Below are positions 9,336 to 20,880 of a stretch of DNA of 20,880 bases, in pieces; position 1 is the first letter of the stretch, and the number at the start of each line of letters is the position of its first letter. Source of the stretch: Halicephalobus mephisto (Eukaryota; Nematoda; Chromadorea; Rhabditida; Panagrolaimidae). The stretch spans positions 1 to 20,880 of the forward strand of contig SWDT01000646.1 in assembly GCA_009193035.1 (NCBI GenBank), in the 5' to 3' direction. The translations under genes and the position numbers were made by a program. The notes under the pieces were generated by a model, which worked only from the letters and a program-made list of their open reading frames with translations, ran no database searches and was not told where the DNA came from.

Positions 9336-12300
9336 TTAGAAGTCACGCAGGTGACAGATCTTGTTCGATCTCTCAGATGCGATTCAGCATGAGTGTGGTT
9401 TTGGCTTTCATTTACCTTCATTTACTCAACTCGTGGTACGGAATATGGTGGTTGATAAATATCTGTTATGTCTTTATTATGGTGTGTAGGGCTTTTTGGA
9501 AAGTTGTATTATGTAGTTTATTCAGTTAATCTCTGGTTTTCTTTAACTTGAGTAATAGGAGCTTCTTTGGATTATTTATATTTAAAGTATAATCTGGCGT
9601 ATGGATATTATACGTTTGATTATAATACTTATGGTTTTTTGACAGATGTGTACTACTTTGTTAACACGTAATTTGTTCATTCAGAACCGATACTATGTTT
9701 CTATAAATTCTTCTCTTTCCGCTGATCCACTCTAATAAGAGCACATAACATGGACTCTGGTTCATTCCCGTATTGACCTGTGAAATTATCTTTCGTCGAT
9801 TGTACTTACGTATTAATCAGTACGTTATTTGACTCCGGTTGTATTTTTCTTTGCGCACATACTCACTAGTGTGGGTTCTATGTCGGGACTTCGCCATTGG
9901 TTGACTTAGCTTCGTGTTGTTGACTATTGATATAAGTAATGTCTGTTGTTATTATAACCCAGATAGTACGGACTTCCTCCCAATCATGTGAGTATCATAC
10001 TTTTTCTTTCCGAAGATATGTTTAAAATTCGATGTTTTCTTCTGAGGTCGAGACTACATGTAGACGATGACGTTGTTCCATTGAATATCAATAAATTTGA
10101 TTATTGAATGCGCAGGTCCTAGAGATTCGATTATTAATCGTTATTTTGCTGACGTGATGGAGAGCTCTATTCCATTTCGTCTTTTATGTCGTGATTAGGT
10201 CTCTCGTGCATGTTCATCTACTCATTTGATTATTACACTTAAGATGTATCTATTCTATGTGAACAACTTTAGTTGTGTTTATATTAATCTCTCACGATTA
10301 TTCAAATCTGAAGGACTATTTAATAGTTCTTATGTTAATTTAAGTCCAATAAGACTTGTTTCGGAACATAATGCTAAGGTAAATAATTGTAGAAAACGCA
10401 AGAGAATCGAAAGTGAAGACTCAGCTGAATGCTTCTTTGAATCGTCGAATGTTCTGACAATTGTTATTAGGATACTCGTAATAAACATTTGACATCCTAG
10501 CTATCTGAGATTTACTTTGACTTCTTACCAAACATATGAATATGACATTTCAGAGATCTAGGAAACCATTATTATACAGGAAGTCTCTGTCATTGTCATC
10601 TTGAAATTACGATTATCACGAAGGTATTACCTATCATACAGACTCAAGTGATCACATTTATGTGATGAAGTAATTATGACGAACACAGTTGTTACATGAA
10701 TTTTCAAAGCCGAGGGTCGAAATTTCTCGTGAGTTAATTTGTGACCAGGAATTTTTGTGGCAGATATGTGAGCATTCTGATCGTACATACACTCAAAGGT
10801 TGTATCAGGCTTCGATTTATTATTCATACCTGTGTTGTCTCAGTTAGTGCTCTACGAGCCTTTTAATTTTACCAATTTGCATTAGGCTGAATATGAACCA
10901 ATATCTGATTCTTGGTTCTTGTCTCACTGTGAATCTCGAGTATCTATTACAATTGAAGGATCTGCTCTCTAAGGCAATAGTAACTCGTTAGTTTCTTCTG
11001 TTTCAGAAAGATCTATCTGTTCCTATATTCCCGAAGAATTATTTCCTCTTTGTTGTCTTTGTCTCAGAGCATTATCACTAAAGAACTGTTAAGTTAGTTT
11101 ATTTCTAGAGAGCATTTGTCTGTAAATGTCTGGGGATCATAAGACATGTATAACACTATATGTAAGGTTTTATTTCTCATTATTTGATGATGATTATGGG
11201 TTGTAGATTTCCCCAGATGTCTTAACTTTCTGTAGAATATGCTTTTAGATCTCTTTCTATTATTATCTGTAGTTAGATATTTTTATTTGCTTATGTAAAT
11301 TCACTGCGATTATGTATTTGCAGCTATTCAATCTCATGAACTATCCGTGCGGAACTTGCAGAAATGTTCTATAGCTCGTGATAATATTTATATGATAAAT
11401 CGGTCATAGTGAGATTATGTCTGTTAGGCCTATATATTGATTTCGCTGACCGTTCTGATGTTCACTTAATGATTATTAGCTTTCGTCGTTCGTTTTTTAT
11501 ATTTTGTTTGTACTCGTTGAAATTATTATTGACTTCTTCTTTAGTAATCGGCTAAGACTGCACATATGTTTCTCAACACACATCTTTATTGTTCCAACGA
11601 TTACATGTTATAGCATATAACCTATTACTGACTTCGTGATCCGCCGAACGATCGGCAGGAACTTATCGTTTTAGAAAAGATTTATTTTTATCGTAAGAAT
11701 TTACATTAGATTCCCACTTCAAGCATATGAAAGTTAAGGATCCAAGAATCATAAGCTATTTATAAGCATTGTAAATTGCGAATACTTACGAAATCACCTC
11801 GGTTTCATACGATATACGACTTTCTCAGAAGATTCCAGTCAATTTCTTAAGAATTTTAGAATAGACTTATCAAACCGAGAATGGCAGAAGTTCGTCAGAA
11901 AAGTGCTAATAATTTTGTTGCAATTACTTTTTAACGATTTTATCCTCTCTTTATACCTTCTTCAATAATGATGAATTTCGACTCTAAGATTAGAGAGTCA
12001 TTGAGTTTGTAAATGTTTCAGGATAAGTGTTCTAGAAATCCGAGTTGCTGCTAAGAGTTCCCTGTGAAATCTAATGTCCATTGTTACTTGAATTATGATT
12101 CGAATCATACAACATAAGTTATTTTGGAGATGGAAATGATGTTTCCCATTAAGTCATCATGTATACAGTAGTTGTTGTATCGTTTCGCGTTATGGTTATT
12201 GTGATTTATCTATTCGAACTCTTGTGAGAATGATTGACAGATCAGGAAAGTTCAATTTATAGAGCGAGATGATCAATGCTTGGGTTCATTTCACATGATA

Positions 12301-15300
12301 GAAAGAAATTCAGAACATTAATGAGTATTGATTGTTACACGATTTAATTATGTTCATGGCGTAGGTTTGTTACTATCTGTCACTAGGGTCCATGGCAGTT
12401 TAAGGCGATTTAGCGAGAGGAATTGATTCTTCTCACGATTAGGTATGTATTCTTATTGGTCTGAGGTATAGAGTTCAGACTGCTAATAGTTTAGTAGATG
12501 TGCTTACTGAGAGTAGTTGTTTTCGCAATCAAAGATTTATCTAGGCTTGAAAAACTTAATAGGTTTCATTCATATTATTATCCCGTAGTTACGTATCTTG
12601 AGGTGATGACATTCTGAAGACAGATATATGTACCGTGTAATTTGCTGTTCGAAGTGAAAAATGGTTAAATTACGAAAAGCTAAGGAAAGGATTGATTTGG
12701 TCCCAACGACTAATGTAGTTCTTTTAGATTTTGTCTTGTTGATTCTCTTCGTCCAATAATCAGAGGTCAAGTTGAAACGCTTTCTATGAATTTGGTATAT
12801 TTATGGATGGGGATAAATTCTATTGGGTTACGCACGCAACAGATGTCAGTACTTAGTAAAAAGTTCTATAATGGGTTGTTGTTCTTGATTGATAAGTCAG
12901 TTGTTGTGTAGTAAAATGTATTGTTATCATTAGGTGAAAGTGGTATGTTATGTGAAAGATTAATTGGTATTCTTTTGGTATATTGTCTGGAGTTAAGTCG
13001 CTAGCTATGGGATGCACAGATATTTGAGTGTTTAAGTATTGGTAGTGTTGTGAGATTTGAATTATGTGGATTTCTTCCGCGCCTCTTTCGCACGAATCCC
13101 TCGCTTGGAAGGACTGGACGTCTATTGATACGTCTTGCTAGGGGTACATAGTAATAGTAGTGAATATGACTTTATGACTCACGCCATTTTGCTATTATAT
13201 CCTTTATGTTCTACATCAACTACTAATCGATGATGTCAGATGTTTAATGTTGTAAATTTGCAAGATATATAGGTGGATTCCTCATCAATTGTCTTCTGGT
13301 ATTATTATATTGCATATCGAATTTTTATCGCTATACGCTCATTTATTGCCAATATTGTCTTTAGATGATTTGCAACTGATAACACGGCAGTTATTGTTTT
13401 AATTTTTCACCATGACGCTGGCGATTTTATCCTTATTACTCTATTGTTTTGTACATGGACATTAAGAGCTCATTGACGCTCCTTGTATACGCAAAGGTAC
13501 TGATTGTTCTCTTGTTGTAGACGCTTCGTTGTTACCGATAATCTTGTGGTGGAGGCACGATGTGTTAATTGGAAATACTTTGAATTGTTCCAGGATAAGA
13601 TATTAAAAACAGAATAACTGCAAGGTTGCTCTCCAGCTACTATGTGTGTATATGATATAACAACGTTCTTAAATGGATTGTAGCTTTGGAGACATTATTA
13701 GTTATTTGGATAGTCTTGTCCGTTAATTAGATGTCTACCAATGTATAGGACGATGTTGAACAGTTTATTAGGTGATGAGATCTTATTGCTGAATTTTGAA
13801 TTTTCTTGGACTCTTGTTTTGGAGAAGTTGTTTTCCATTGGTGACTGTTGATCATTTCACAGGAATCAATAGGTTTTTAGATTTTGCTACATTACGATTT
13901 CTCATCGCGAAAATGCTTAAAGTTAACTGAAATGTTATTTGAATTTGTGAAGTTATCGACATACTTCAGTCAATAGCAGTATTCTTCGAATAACGATAAT
14001 TAGGTAAAATAATTGCTCATGATGTTATATTTTGGAGTATTTCTGACGACGCATTATGATTTTCTCTTACGTTATTCGTTTTGAATAGTAATTTGTACTC
14101 AAATTTAATTGTCTTTCTTTCTGATAGCTTCAAGTGGGTTTTTTTATTGTTAGTGAATGTTGAATGATGAACTACAGTTAACGTATAAATAAAAATGTTT
14201 TATTTAGAAGTAATATTTAACTATAATATAGAGTCATGAAGACAGATCTTAAGTGTTTCAGATTTTCTCAGTATTGTTGTTGATATTATTGTTATAACCG
14301 AAGAATATTAGAGGAATAAGTATTTGTATTATCTATAGTTTCTATATAATTTCTTGTGTATTGAATATATAGAAAATTCATATTGTGGGATAAGTGTATA
14401 GTATAGATTATTCTGTGTTAACTTAGCTGTCCCGGATTCATTTTTGAATATTAGCCGAAGTGAATGTTTCGACGTTCAGTAAACCTGTAGATTGATTTGT
14501 TGAATCAGAGTAAGCTATGAGTTTCGTGTGATTTTTTAATTCCAATATACATATCGTGGTTATGAAGGTTCATCTAACGTGATAATTCTTCAGCTCTATA
14601 GTGTTTGGATATCTTGACATGTTTTCAGTAGTACATTGGAGTAAGACATATTTGTTTGCTCGGGTCTAAACGATCATATAGTTAGTGTTCAGTATTGTAT
14701 CTCTCTTCTTCATTTGCACAATCTCAGATTGTCTGAATGTTATTCTTGAATGTTTGCAGTTTCATGTGTCTATTAATTCATGTGGTCGTATGCTTGTAAG
14801 TTTAGTGAACTTGCGAGATTCATTATTATATATACAGATGGTTCGATAAATTCACACATTTGGCTCGTGTGGTTAGTGCTAATAGGTAGGGTAAATAATT
14901 GTCTCAGATATGCATTTATTAATGCGTGAGACGATTGATCTTGTTATCTTCTTCTCGAATTCTTTATATCATGACCTAAAGATTCTGGTAATTGATTGCA
15001 CATCTGGTTCTGTTTGTTCATTGAGGTTCACCGCAAGAGGTGAACAAATGTTGTATGTGAATATTTATTTTAACAAAGTTCCCCTTGTCACTTTTGATTA
15101 TTATCATTTCTCCATTATTCGGCATTATTGTTGTATAAGTAATATGTTCTATTTTCTTAGTAATTAAGTGAGATAGTGTTATTGCCGTGTTTATATTCTG
15201 TTACATGAGTAAGAGTACATGCTAAGGTATGCGAATTTGATTTATTTTCACGTTGAGAGTTTTTGGGTTTAGTGTGAGGTACGATCAATTTAGTAGGTTT

Positions 15301-16640
15301 CTTAGATTAAGGTATGATTTGAGTATATTACTTCGGCTTTTGTGATCTTATGATCACTTCTCTTGGTACTTGTGGAGCTTTGGGACAGAAGTAGCTCCGT
15401 CTTACTCGCTGACACGATCATAGGTAGTACGGCTGACACGGAATATACTGAGGTTAGGTACAACTAGCACTCTGTTCATTATTTGGTTTGGACTAATGAC
15501 TATCACTGTATATGCTGGTTTTCTCTCGTCACTGAATATATATGAAGAGGAGGATTGAGTTAATTAAGGATTGATTGAGATCTGTTACTATATATGTGGT
15601 TCATTTGTTTTGAAGGTAATGGTTATTTGCGTATTAGGCTTCTAAAACTAATGAAAACATTGGTGCATGGTTTGTGGAAGTTGAGAATACTACGAAGTTT
15701 ATTCTTAAGATCATGAATACTAAGGACGGGATTTAGTTTGTTGTCGCTTATTTAAGGTCTCTGCATGATAGAAGAGAATAGATATACTATAAATTATTAT
15801 ACAGAAGTGTATTATAATTTGGTATTATGGAGTTTAGCTTGACTATATTAGTTGCTTAGGCCTGCTGTTCTTTTTCTTGTTGACTGTGAATTATATTAGA
15901 AGTCGTCGTAAGGGAGATCATAAGGTTCGTGATTCTTTTGGGATGTTCTTCTGCCTGAACATGAAGATGGTAGAACAGGCAAATGGGACCTTAGGGATTA
16001 TTCACTGGACGGAGCACATAGAGTGAGTAATGTGCTTAAATTAGCGCTGTTGTTAGTGACACTGTTGAATGGGTATAATGATTTGATATACATATACTGT
16101 GAGTATTTGTTATAATATTATGAGAGAAGTATACAGGAGATGACCATTATTTTGAATTTGGAGTTACTTATTGAAGCAAACAGGTTATTTGAATAATATA
16201 TTGTGCTGTGTTACCTTTGTTTTGAGTAGTTGTCGATGAAGAAAAAGAAAGTTGGAAATTGTCGACAGAAATTATAGATTGTGATGTATTGGTACATCTT
16301 CTTCTCTACCTTGTATGTGCGTTTAGACTTACAGACTCCGTGGAAGTGAGTCATATTTATATTTTCAAGTTTCTGAACTTTAAGAATACACTTTGATTTT
16401 TTCGATTAACATTCTGAACTACCTTTTCAGCGCACATAAGATGTTATTTAGGCCGTAGATTTTTTCTGAGCTTTTTATTGTTGTTATAGCCGTCGGGATT
16501 ATTTATTGTAAACGATAATATTTTTCATCTTGCATTGTGTATATTTTTATTGTTTCTGTTCTGCATGAAAATTGCTTGTGGGCAGAATACGTGTGGTTTA
16601 ACTTGTATGCGAGGATGACATGTTGGAACCTCATACAAGA
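9336..16640. other. No recognisable gene; strand-skewed, noise-like DNA
   Basis: I find no protein family, RNA gene, inverted-repeat element or tandem array here. The few open frames of 60-90 codons on either strand give peptides without recognisable motifs. Much of the stretch is rich in T and G and poor in C on the plus strand. For example, 12901-12960 has 16 G and 1 C, and 15541-15600 has 17 G and 2 C. It follows directly on the corrupted end of the tandem copy and may be low-quality assembly sequence. Confidence 0.5.
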
Positions 16641-17137
16641 TTATTTGGTTAAAAATCAAGGAAATTAGTTTCTAGATTAACATAATCAGGGTTTTGTGGT
16701 CGGAAATTCATTCTACATTTCAATGAATGGGGAAGTAATTTCTCAGTTTATATTTCTTTCTTTCCCATGAAATTTTTTCTCGCATTTCATCAGATTTATA
16801 TTAGAAACTATAAATTCCATTCTTCCATATCTGTTATGAAATAATTCAAATGATGGATTTGGAGAACTTAAGATTCGTCTCTGCTCTTTTTCAGAATAAT
16901 CTCATAATTAAAAACATTTTTATTTTTCGTTATTTTCTAATTCTTCACCGATAAAACACTTGAAGCTATGGAGAAAATTTTGGAGATTTTCAATGACTGG
17001 TAGAGAATCTTGTGCTCTCATGAAAGTAGTGCCATGATTTCTTTTCTTAGGTGATCTGTCTTTGACTGGAGTTCTTTATTCCATTTGTCAAATACATTCA
17101 TAATTTAACATTTTTCGGGAAAAATCGATGTACAACT
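16641..17137. other. Non-coding AT-rich DNA downstream of the minus-strand exon
   Basis: No open frame of note is present on either strand. Composition is more even between strands than in the preceding 7 kb. It would be the 3' flank of the exon at 17138-17450. Confidence 0.4.
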
Positions 17138-17142
17138 TTATT
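17137..17142 (-). promoter_or_regulatory. AATAAA overlapping the stop codon
   Basis: The minus-strand sequence aaataaag contains both the TAA stop and an AATAAA hexamer. If used for polyadenylation, the 3' UTR would be only some 10-30 bases. This may be chance, since lysine followed by TAA readily makes the hexamer. Confidence 0.2.
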
Positions 17143-17450
17143 TGGATTCACTGGATACAACGAGTAACAAAGGAACCTCTCCAAACAAAGTCCCAGAATT
17201 CATGTCGAATAGAGTTTCAACTGTCCATCTCTTCAATGGTAGTCCTATCGGAAAGAGAGATATTTCTCTCCAGTCTCCTTTAGAGTTGGTTGCTATTTCC
17301 TCATGGTTCCTAGAGGGCATCAGGTTTCCTGTTTTACTTCTTATACGTGAACATTCAAGAGTATTTCCATCAACATCGTCTATCCAAGTATTATGGAACG
17401 TCTTCCCAGGAGACTCAGATATTTTGCGTTCAGAGGTAGATTGCTCTTTT
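17138..17450 (-). CDS. Probable 3'-terminal exon of an unidentified protein
   Basis: On the minus strand, a tract ending ctatattcag sits immediately before 17450. From there the frame stays open for about 103 codons to a TAA at 17138-17140. The peptide includes FHNTWIDDVDGNTLECSR in its first third, then GDWREISLFPIGLPLKRW, and ends near LFGEVPLLLVVSSESK. It has a mixed, protein-like composition with tryptophans, charged residues and a hydrophobic C-terminus, unlike the low-complexity frames around it. I do not recognise the family. The alternation of hydrophobic strands could suit a beta-rich domain, but that is a guess. No upstream exon could be placed confidently. The opposite strand is also open for 134 codons (17142-17546), and I prefer the minus strand because of the acceptor and the nearby polyadenylation hexamer. 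Confidence 0.45.
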
Positions 17451-17475
17451 CTGAATATAGGTTTAGAAATTATTC
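17451..17475 (-). other. Splice acceptor candidate upstream of the 17138-17450 exon
   Basis: Read on the minus strand: aataatttctaaacctatattcag, then the exon. There is a branch-point-like ctaaac, a short pyrimidine-leaning tract and a consensus cag. An in-frame TGA lies just upstream (about 17478-17480), so the frame is closed on the intron side, as expected for a real exon edge. Confidence 0.45.
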
Positions 17476-17480
17476 CAGGT

Positions 17481-20400
17481 CATTGTTGGAAGTATAAATT
17501 AACTGTGTTATCAGTGCAGAGTCTCAAGCATTATCCTGTGAAATAAAGTGGTTAGATTAAAAAGTGGTAGAATATTTAATACAAGAATACATTGGAATTC
17601 CCAGAGAATCTCCGTTCAAATAATATACTGATCATGTTAGTTGTTAATGGGTAGATAATTAGAATAATGCGTTGCATTCTAATATTTCATCTATTTACTT
17701 GATTGTACTCTGGAGGTATCTAGTACTCCAGTCCTTTGGACGATGATTGAGATAGAGGGGAACTTTCTTCATCTCCAATAACCTATCGTTAACAACTCAA
17801 AAACTGTTCTCTGATCGATTAATATCAGCAATTTCAAAGTATTTTTTCAATGCCATGTGAAATTTCACCTATGATCATAAATGTTTTAAATATTTATAAT
17901 AGAAACAATTGAATAGCTTTTTTCTGTGAATTTGGAAAAAGTATGTTCCCATGCCTAAATTAAAAAATTTTCTAATAGGAGGTTTTGCACACGATTGTAT
18001 TAATTGAGAAATAGAAATCTAAGAAATGACATCAGATCCGTGGGCGAAAATCAGTATCTCTTTTGTTCTTTTATCGCATTTGATGTTGAAACAGAAATTC
18101 AACGGTAATTAGCTGTTTTTCCGAAATATCAGAAAGTCTAGCGGGTATTAGTGGAAACTATGAAGTTTTCAAAGTAGGATTTTTGATTCAAAGAACTACT
18201 TCAGAGATTATTATTTAGCGATCGAACGCTGATTACTTCAGAAATAGAAACTATGGTTAATGTTTGGATAATTTCTCGTAATTCCCTTATACTGAGTTAA
18301 ACAACAAAATAACCATAAATTAATTGTATCAAATTACTGGCTAATGTTCTGATTCTTTTTTGAAATGAACCGAATTTGTCATTTCTCGTTTAAATATCTT
18401 TTGCTGATTTTTTTCATGTTCACAAAGTCGAATGAATACTAATAATAAACATAATGTATGTATTTATGGGAATCATGTCTTCATCTCCAATCTTTGATGT
18501 TGATGTTAGAATTATTAAACCTAGGAGCAATTGAATGTTCCCAGGGATGTGCATATAGCTCGGATTTCTCCAGAAATTGTCTGGAAACATTTTCAGAACT
18601 CGAGTTCCTAGATCTTAGACAGTTTCGAAATCTCATTTTTATTAAAATATAGACTGAGTTAAATAATAGTATGTTATAATAATTCTTTTTGGCTCATATA
18701 ATTTAGAACTTTCTTACTGACATACTTCTGCCATTCTCGTGTTTCTGATAGTTTGATTGCTGAAAATTGTCTTTAAGATAATATTGAGTAATCCTTCTAC
18801 CGAAAGTTTACTATATACAATGACCCAAGGTGATTTCGTAAGTTCCCTTTACGAAATGTGTATTAATAATAGCATGATTTCTTGGATTGTCTTAACTTTC
18901 ATGCTAGTAGATGGATCTAATGTAAATTTTACAAACGTAAAATATTAGTTTCTAAATCGATACATCTGTGTCGCCTATTTGATTGATCAAGTGTTCTGTA
19001 GTGTGTTGATGTGAGTATGATTCTGTTGGAGTAAAGAGTGTGTTGAGAAATTTGTGTCTACACCTTCATACTAGAGGAGTCCATTTCTATCCGTAACAAA
19101 TATGCGAATATATATGAAAGATTGTGATAATATTGGTAAATTCGAGTATGCGAATTCAATAATGCCTTATTCTTTCTATTTTATAGCAATTCTGGCAAGT
19201 TCCAGATATTCATGAGTTGAATACTGATATTCCAGGCTGAAGTTTAATATAGACAGTATGATCTACGCGATGATACCGTAGATTGAGGTATAAAATATAT
19301 CCTCAGTATTGAGACATATTTGGGGCCAATTTAAAAACCTTCTATTCATAATATGAGGAAAGAACTGATCCCAAGGTTTATGCTCTCTGGAAAATAAGCT
19401 CTTTTTCGTTTATGAGGAATCGGCTTTCAATATCTACAATCAGAGATTTTACTTCGGGATTGGATTCATCTAACAGTACTATGCCCGTTTGACGGGAGAT
19501 CCGTTGCTGTACGATCATCGTTCATATGGGCAAGGACAAGAAGATATTGTTATATTCACTATTTCATATGGAAAAGTTATGAGGCTGTGAGAAATAGTTC
19601 AACCTACAGTGAAATGAATTGCATAGGTCGTGATATATTGAAATGTATGTCGTTCGTTACTAACAATAATCTTCCACAATAATCATCTGGTCAATATATC
19701 AGGGAATTTGACGACTCGGCTTTGAAATCCTATATTTGTCTCTTTATTCCATTATTAATGGTGTTATTTGATGATAGTGTTATGGTTCGTGAATAGATCT
19801 CATTTATGCATGAAATAATGAGTTTGCTATCTGGTAAGTATATGTTTCGATCATCTGTAAATGTCTATTCATTCTGTGAGTGAGGTAAACATGTAATTCA
19901 GAGCACATAAGGTGGTGAGTAAAATTTAGGTTTCTGAGATTAATCTTGTCAGATTTACAGATTCAATAGAGCAATTTACTAGGACCTTGTATTCTGAATT
20001 TTGTTTTTAATTTTTCTTTTCACTATTGTTGTAGAAAACATTTTTGGACTATTATTATAACGATTTGAATACTTTTCCAGATTGAATATCGGAAATGTAT
20101 AATCAAATAAGTTTGTTCACATAGTAGTCCTCTAAGATTGTAGATAAAGTAGTGATGGACACACGGAGCCAATCAGAAGAAGAGGAATGGAAGAGGTTCC
20201 ATCACCGGATAAAATCGTATTATTAGGTATGTTAGTCAATAGTCATTTTTTGATATTCAATGGGAACAGTCGTCGTCTACAGTTGCTCGCTCAGGAAGAA
20301 AACTGAAATTTTTGACTATTATTTTGGAGAAAAAGTTGAATATATCTGTTGGGGAGTCGATTATTGTGGTTTTATGACAAAGACATTACTTTATATAAAT

Positions 20401-20614
20401 GCCAACAGCTTGTCAAAGGGAGAGTGACATGGAAAGAGCTGGTAAAGAAAAATGGAGTTCAATAAACGGTATTGATTATCCGAGTACGTCGAAAGGATGT
20501 TCCGGGTCTCAGAATGAACCAAGTCTGTTGTTTTTGAGGATAGTCGAGAGAGGGTTAATGAACTGTATGGTTCCTGAATTGGACAAATACGGTTTTCAAA
20601 AGTATCAATTTTGT
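17481..20614. other. Intergenic or intronic DNA, no gene supported
   Basis: Several open frames of 60-80 codons occur on both strands (18458-18652, 18757-18948 and 20399-20638 on plus; about 18693-18481 on minus). None shows a family motif, a convincing splice edge or a coding-like composition that separates it from chance. Short shared strings such as cttcatctccaat (near 17768 and 18479) are too brief to mean much. This stretch could hold introns of the minus-strand gene ending at 17138. Confidence 0.4.
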
Positions 20615-20880
20615 TCAAACGCTAAGGTATTTGAATAAGTCCATATTCCTCGCCAGACATCTTAATTTCTGTAGTCCAGAAGCTCCTATCTTAGTTGAGA
20701 ATTGGAGAATTCTGATAAAAACAACCTCCAAACTTAGACATTGAAAGACTGCGAATTTTAATCCACATTCAGAAGTTAGTTGAGAATATAAGCCAAAACG
20801 GACATTATGCGAATCGACCTTGGGATCAACCAGACTGTCCTGGCTGTTTTCTAGAAACAAGACAAATACATGTATGCAAT
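20615..20880 (-). CDS. Open frame running off the right edge, unidentified and doubtful
   Basis: On the minus strand the frame is open from the window's last bases to a stop at 20615-20617, about 88 codons with no in-frame stop. The peptide includes SLVDPKVDSHNVRFGLYSQL and later KIGASGLQKLRCLARN, with a fairly hydrophobic middle. I recognise no family. There is no ATG at its start inside the window, so if real it is an internal or terminal exon. A frame of this length can occur by chance, and this is only marginally better than background. Confidence 0.18.
   Translation of the reverse strand, partial: CIHVFVLFLENSQDSLVDPKVDSHNVRFGLYSQLTSECGLKFAVFQCLSLEVVFIRILQFSTKIGASGLQKLRCLARNMDLFKYLSV

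Noticed and set aside
8889..9529. Cluster of short frames on both strands
   Set aside because: Those left of about 9335 lie in the corrupted HSP70 copy, and the others run from it into sequence with no motif. None gives a recognisable protein.
10226..10492. 88-codon plus-strand frame
   Set aside because: It has no motif and no splice or promoter context, and it sits in the noise-like stretch. Chance frames of this length are expected in 7 kb.
14910..15167. 85-codon plus-strand frame, hydrophobic C-terminal part
   Set aside because: It resembles a membrane segment only because T-rich codons give Phe, Leu and Ile. There is no other support.
17690..17800. Short minus-strand frame with LLEMKKVPLYLNHRPKDW
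   Set aside because: It is only about 33 codons long and its edges are not splice-like. Too short to call an exon.
18481..18693. 70-codon minus-strand frame with SELYAHPWEHSIAPRF
   Set aside because: It looks mildly protein-like, but it has no usable splice donor before its stop and no family match, so it cannot be joined to the exon at 17450.
20399..20638. 79-codon plus-strand frame starting at ATG
   Set aside because: It has a real ATG but no homology or coding context, and it overlaps another equally long frame on the opposite strand.
1..20880. CRISPR arrays, phage or bacterial operons
   Set aside because: No regularly spaced direct repeats, no ribosome-binding-site-led gene strings, and no phage-type genes are visible.

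Overview
The window looks like AT-rich DNA from a eukaryote, probably an invertebrate animal. The pointers are low GC, candidate splice acceptors, AATAAA-type polyadenylation hexamers, a tRNA-like element with RNA polymerase III boxes, a terminal-inverted-repeat element and a short degenerate TTAGG stretch of the arthropod telomere type. None of these fixes the species. There are no bacterial-style operons. Most long open frames are short or antisense shadows.

Region 1 (1-394) is unremarkable AT-rich DNA. Region 2 (395-4628) is copy 1 of a unit of about 4.23 kb. It holds a tRNA-like sequence (1102-1176), a MITE-like element with about 30-bp terminal inverted repeats (1510-2286), and on the minus strand a long exon of a divergent HSP70-family protein (4597 down to 3011). 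The exon contains one frameshift and is followed by a polyadenylation hexamer. It lacks the N-terminal ATP-binding motif and has a polar, probably disordered tail in place of the HSP70 substrate-binding domain.

Region 3 (4629 to about 9335) is a direct second copy of the same unit in the same order, but riddled with small insertions and deletions. Shared anchors show the copy stretching steadily, from about 1.04 times copy 1 at its left end to about 1.3 times at its right end. The HSP70 copy there is unreadable as protein.

Region 4 (about 9336-16640) holds nothing I recognise. Parts of it have a very strong G-over-C imbalance on the plus strand (16 G to 1 C in 12901-12960). With the gradient in region 3, this makes me suspect uncorrected long-read sequence or another artefact, although real decay cannot be excluded.

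Region 5 (about 16640-20880) looks more like ordinary DNA. It has one good candidate coding exon on the minus strand (17450 down to 17138), a terminal exon of an unidentified protein with a clear splice acceptor. A weak open frame runs off the right edge. I found no complete, intact gene and no convincing new multi-gene system. The most interesting items are the HSP70-derived protein without a substrate-binding domain and the tandem duplication with its graded corruption.
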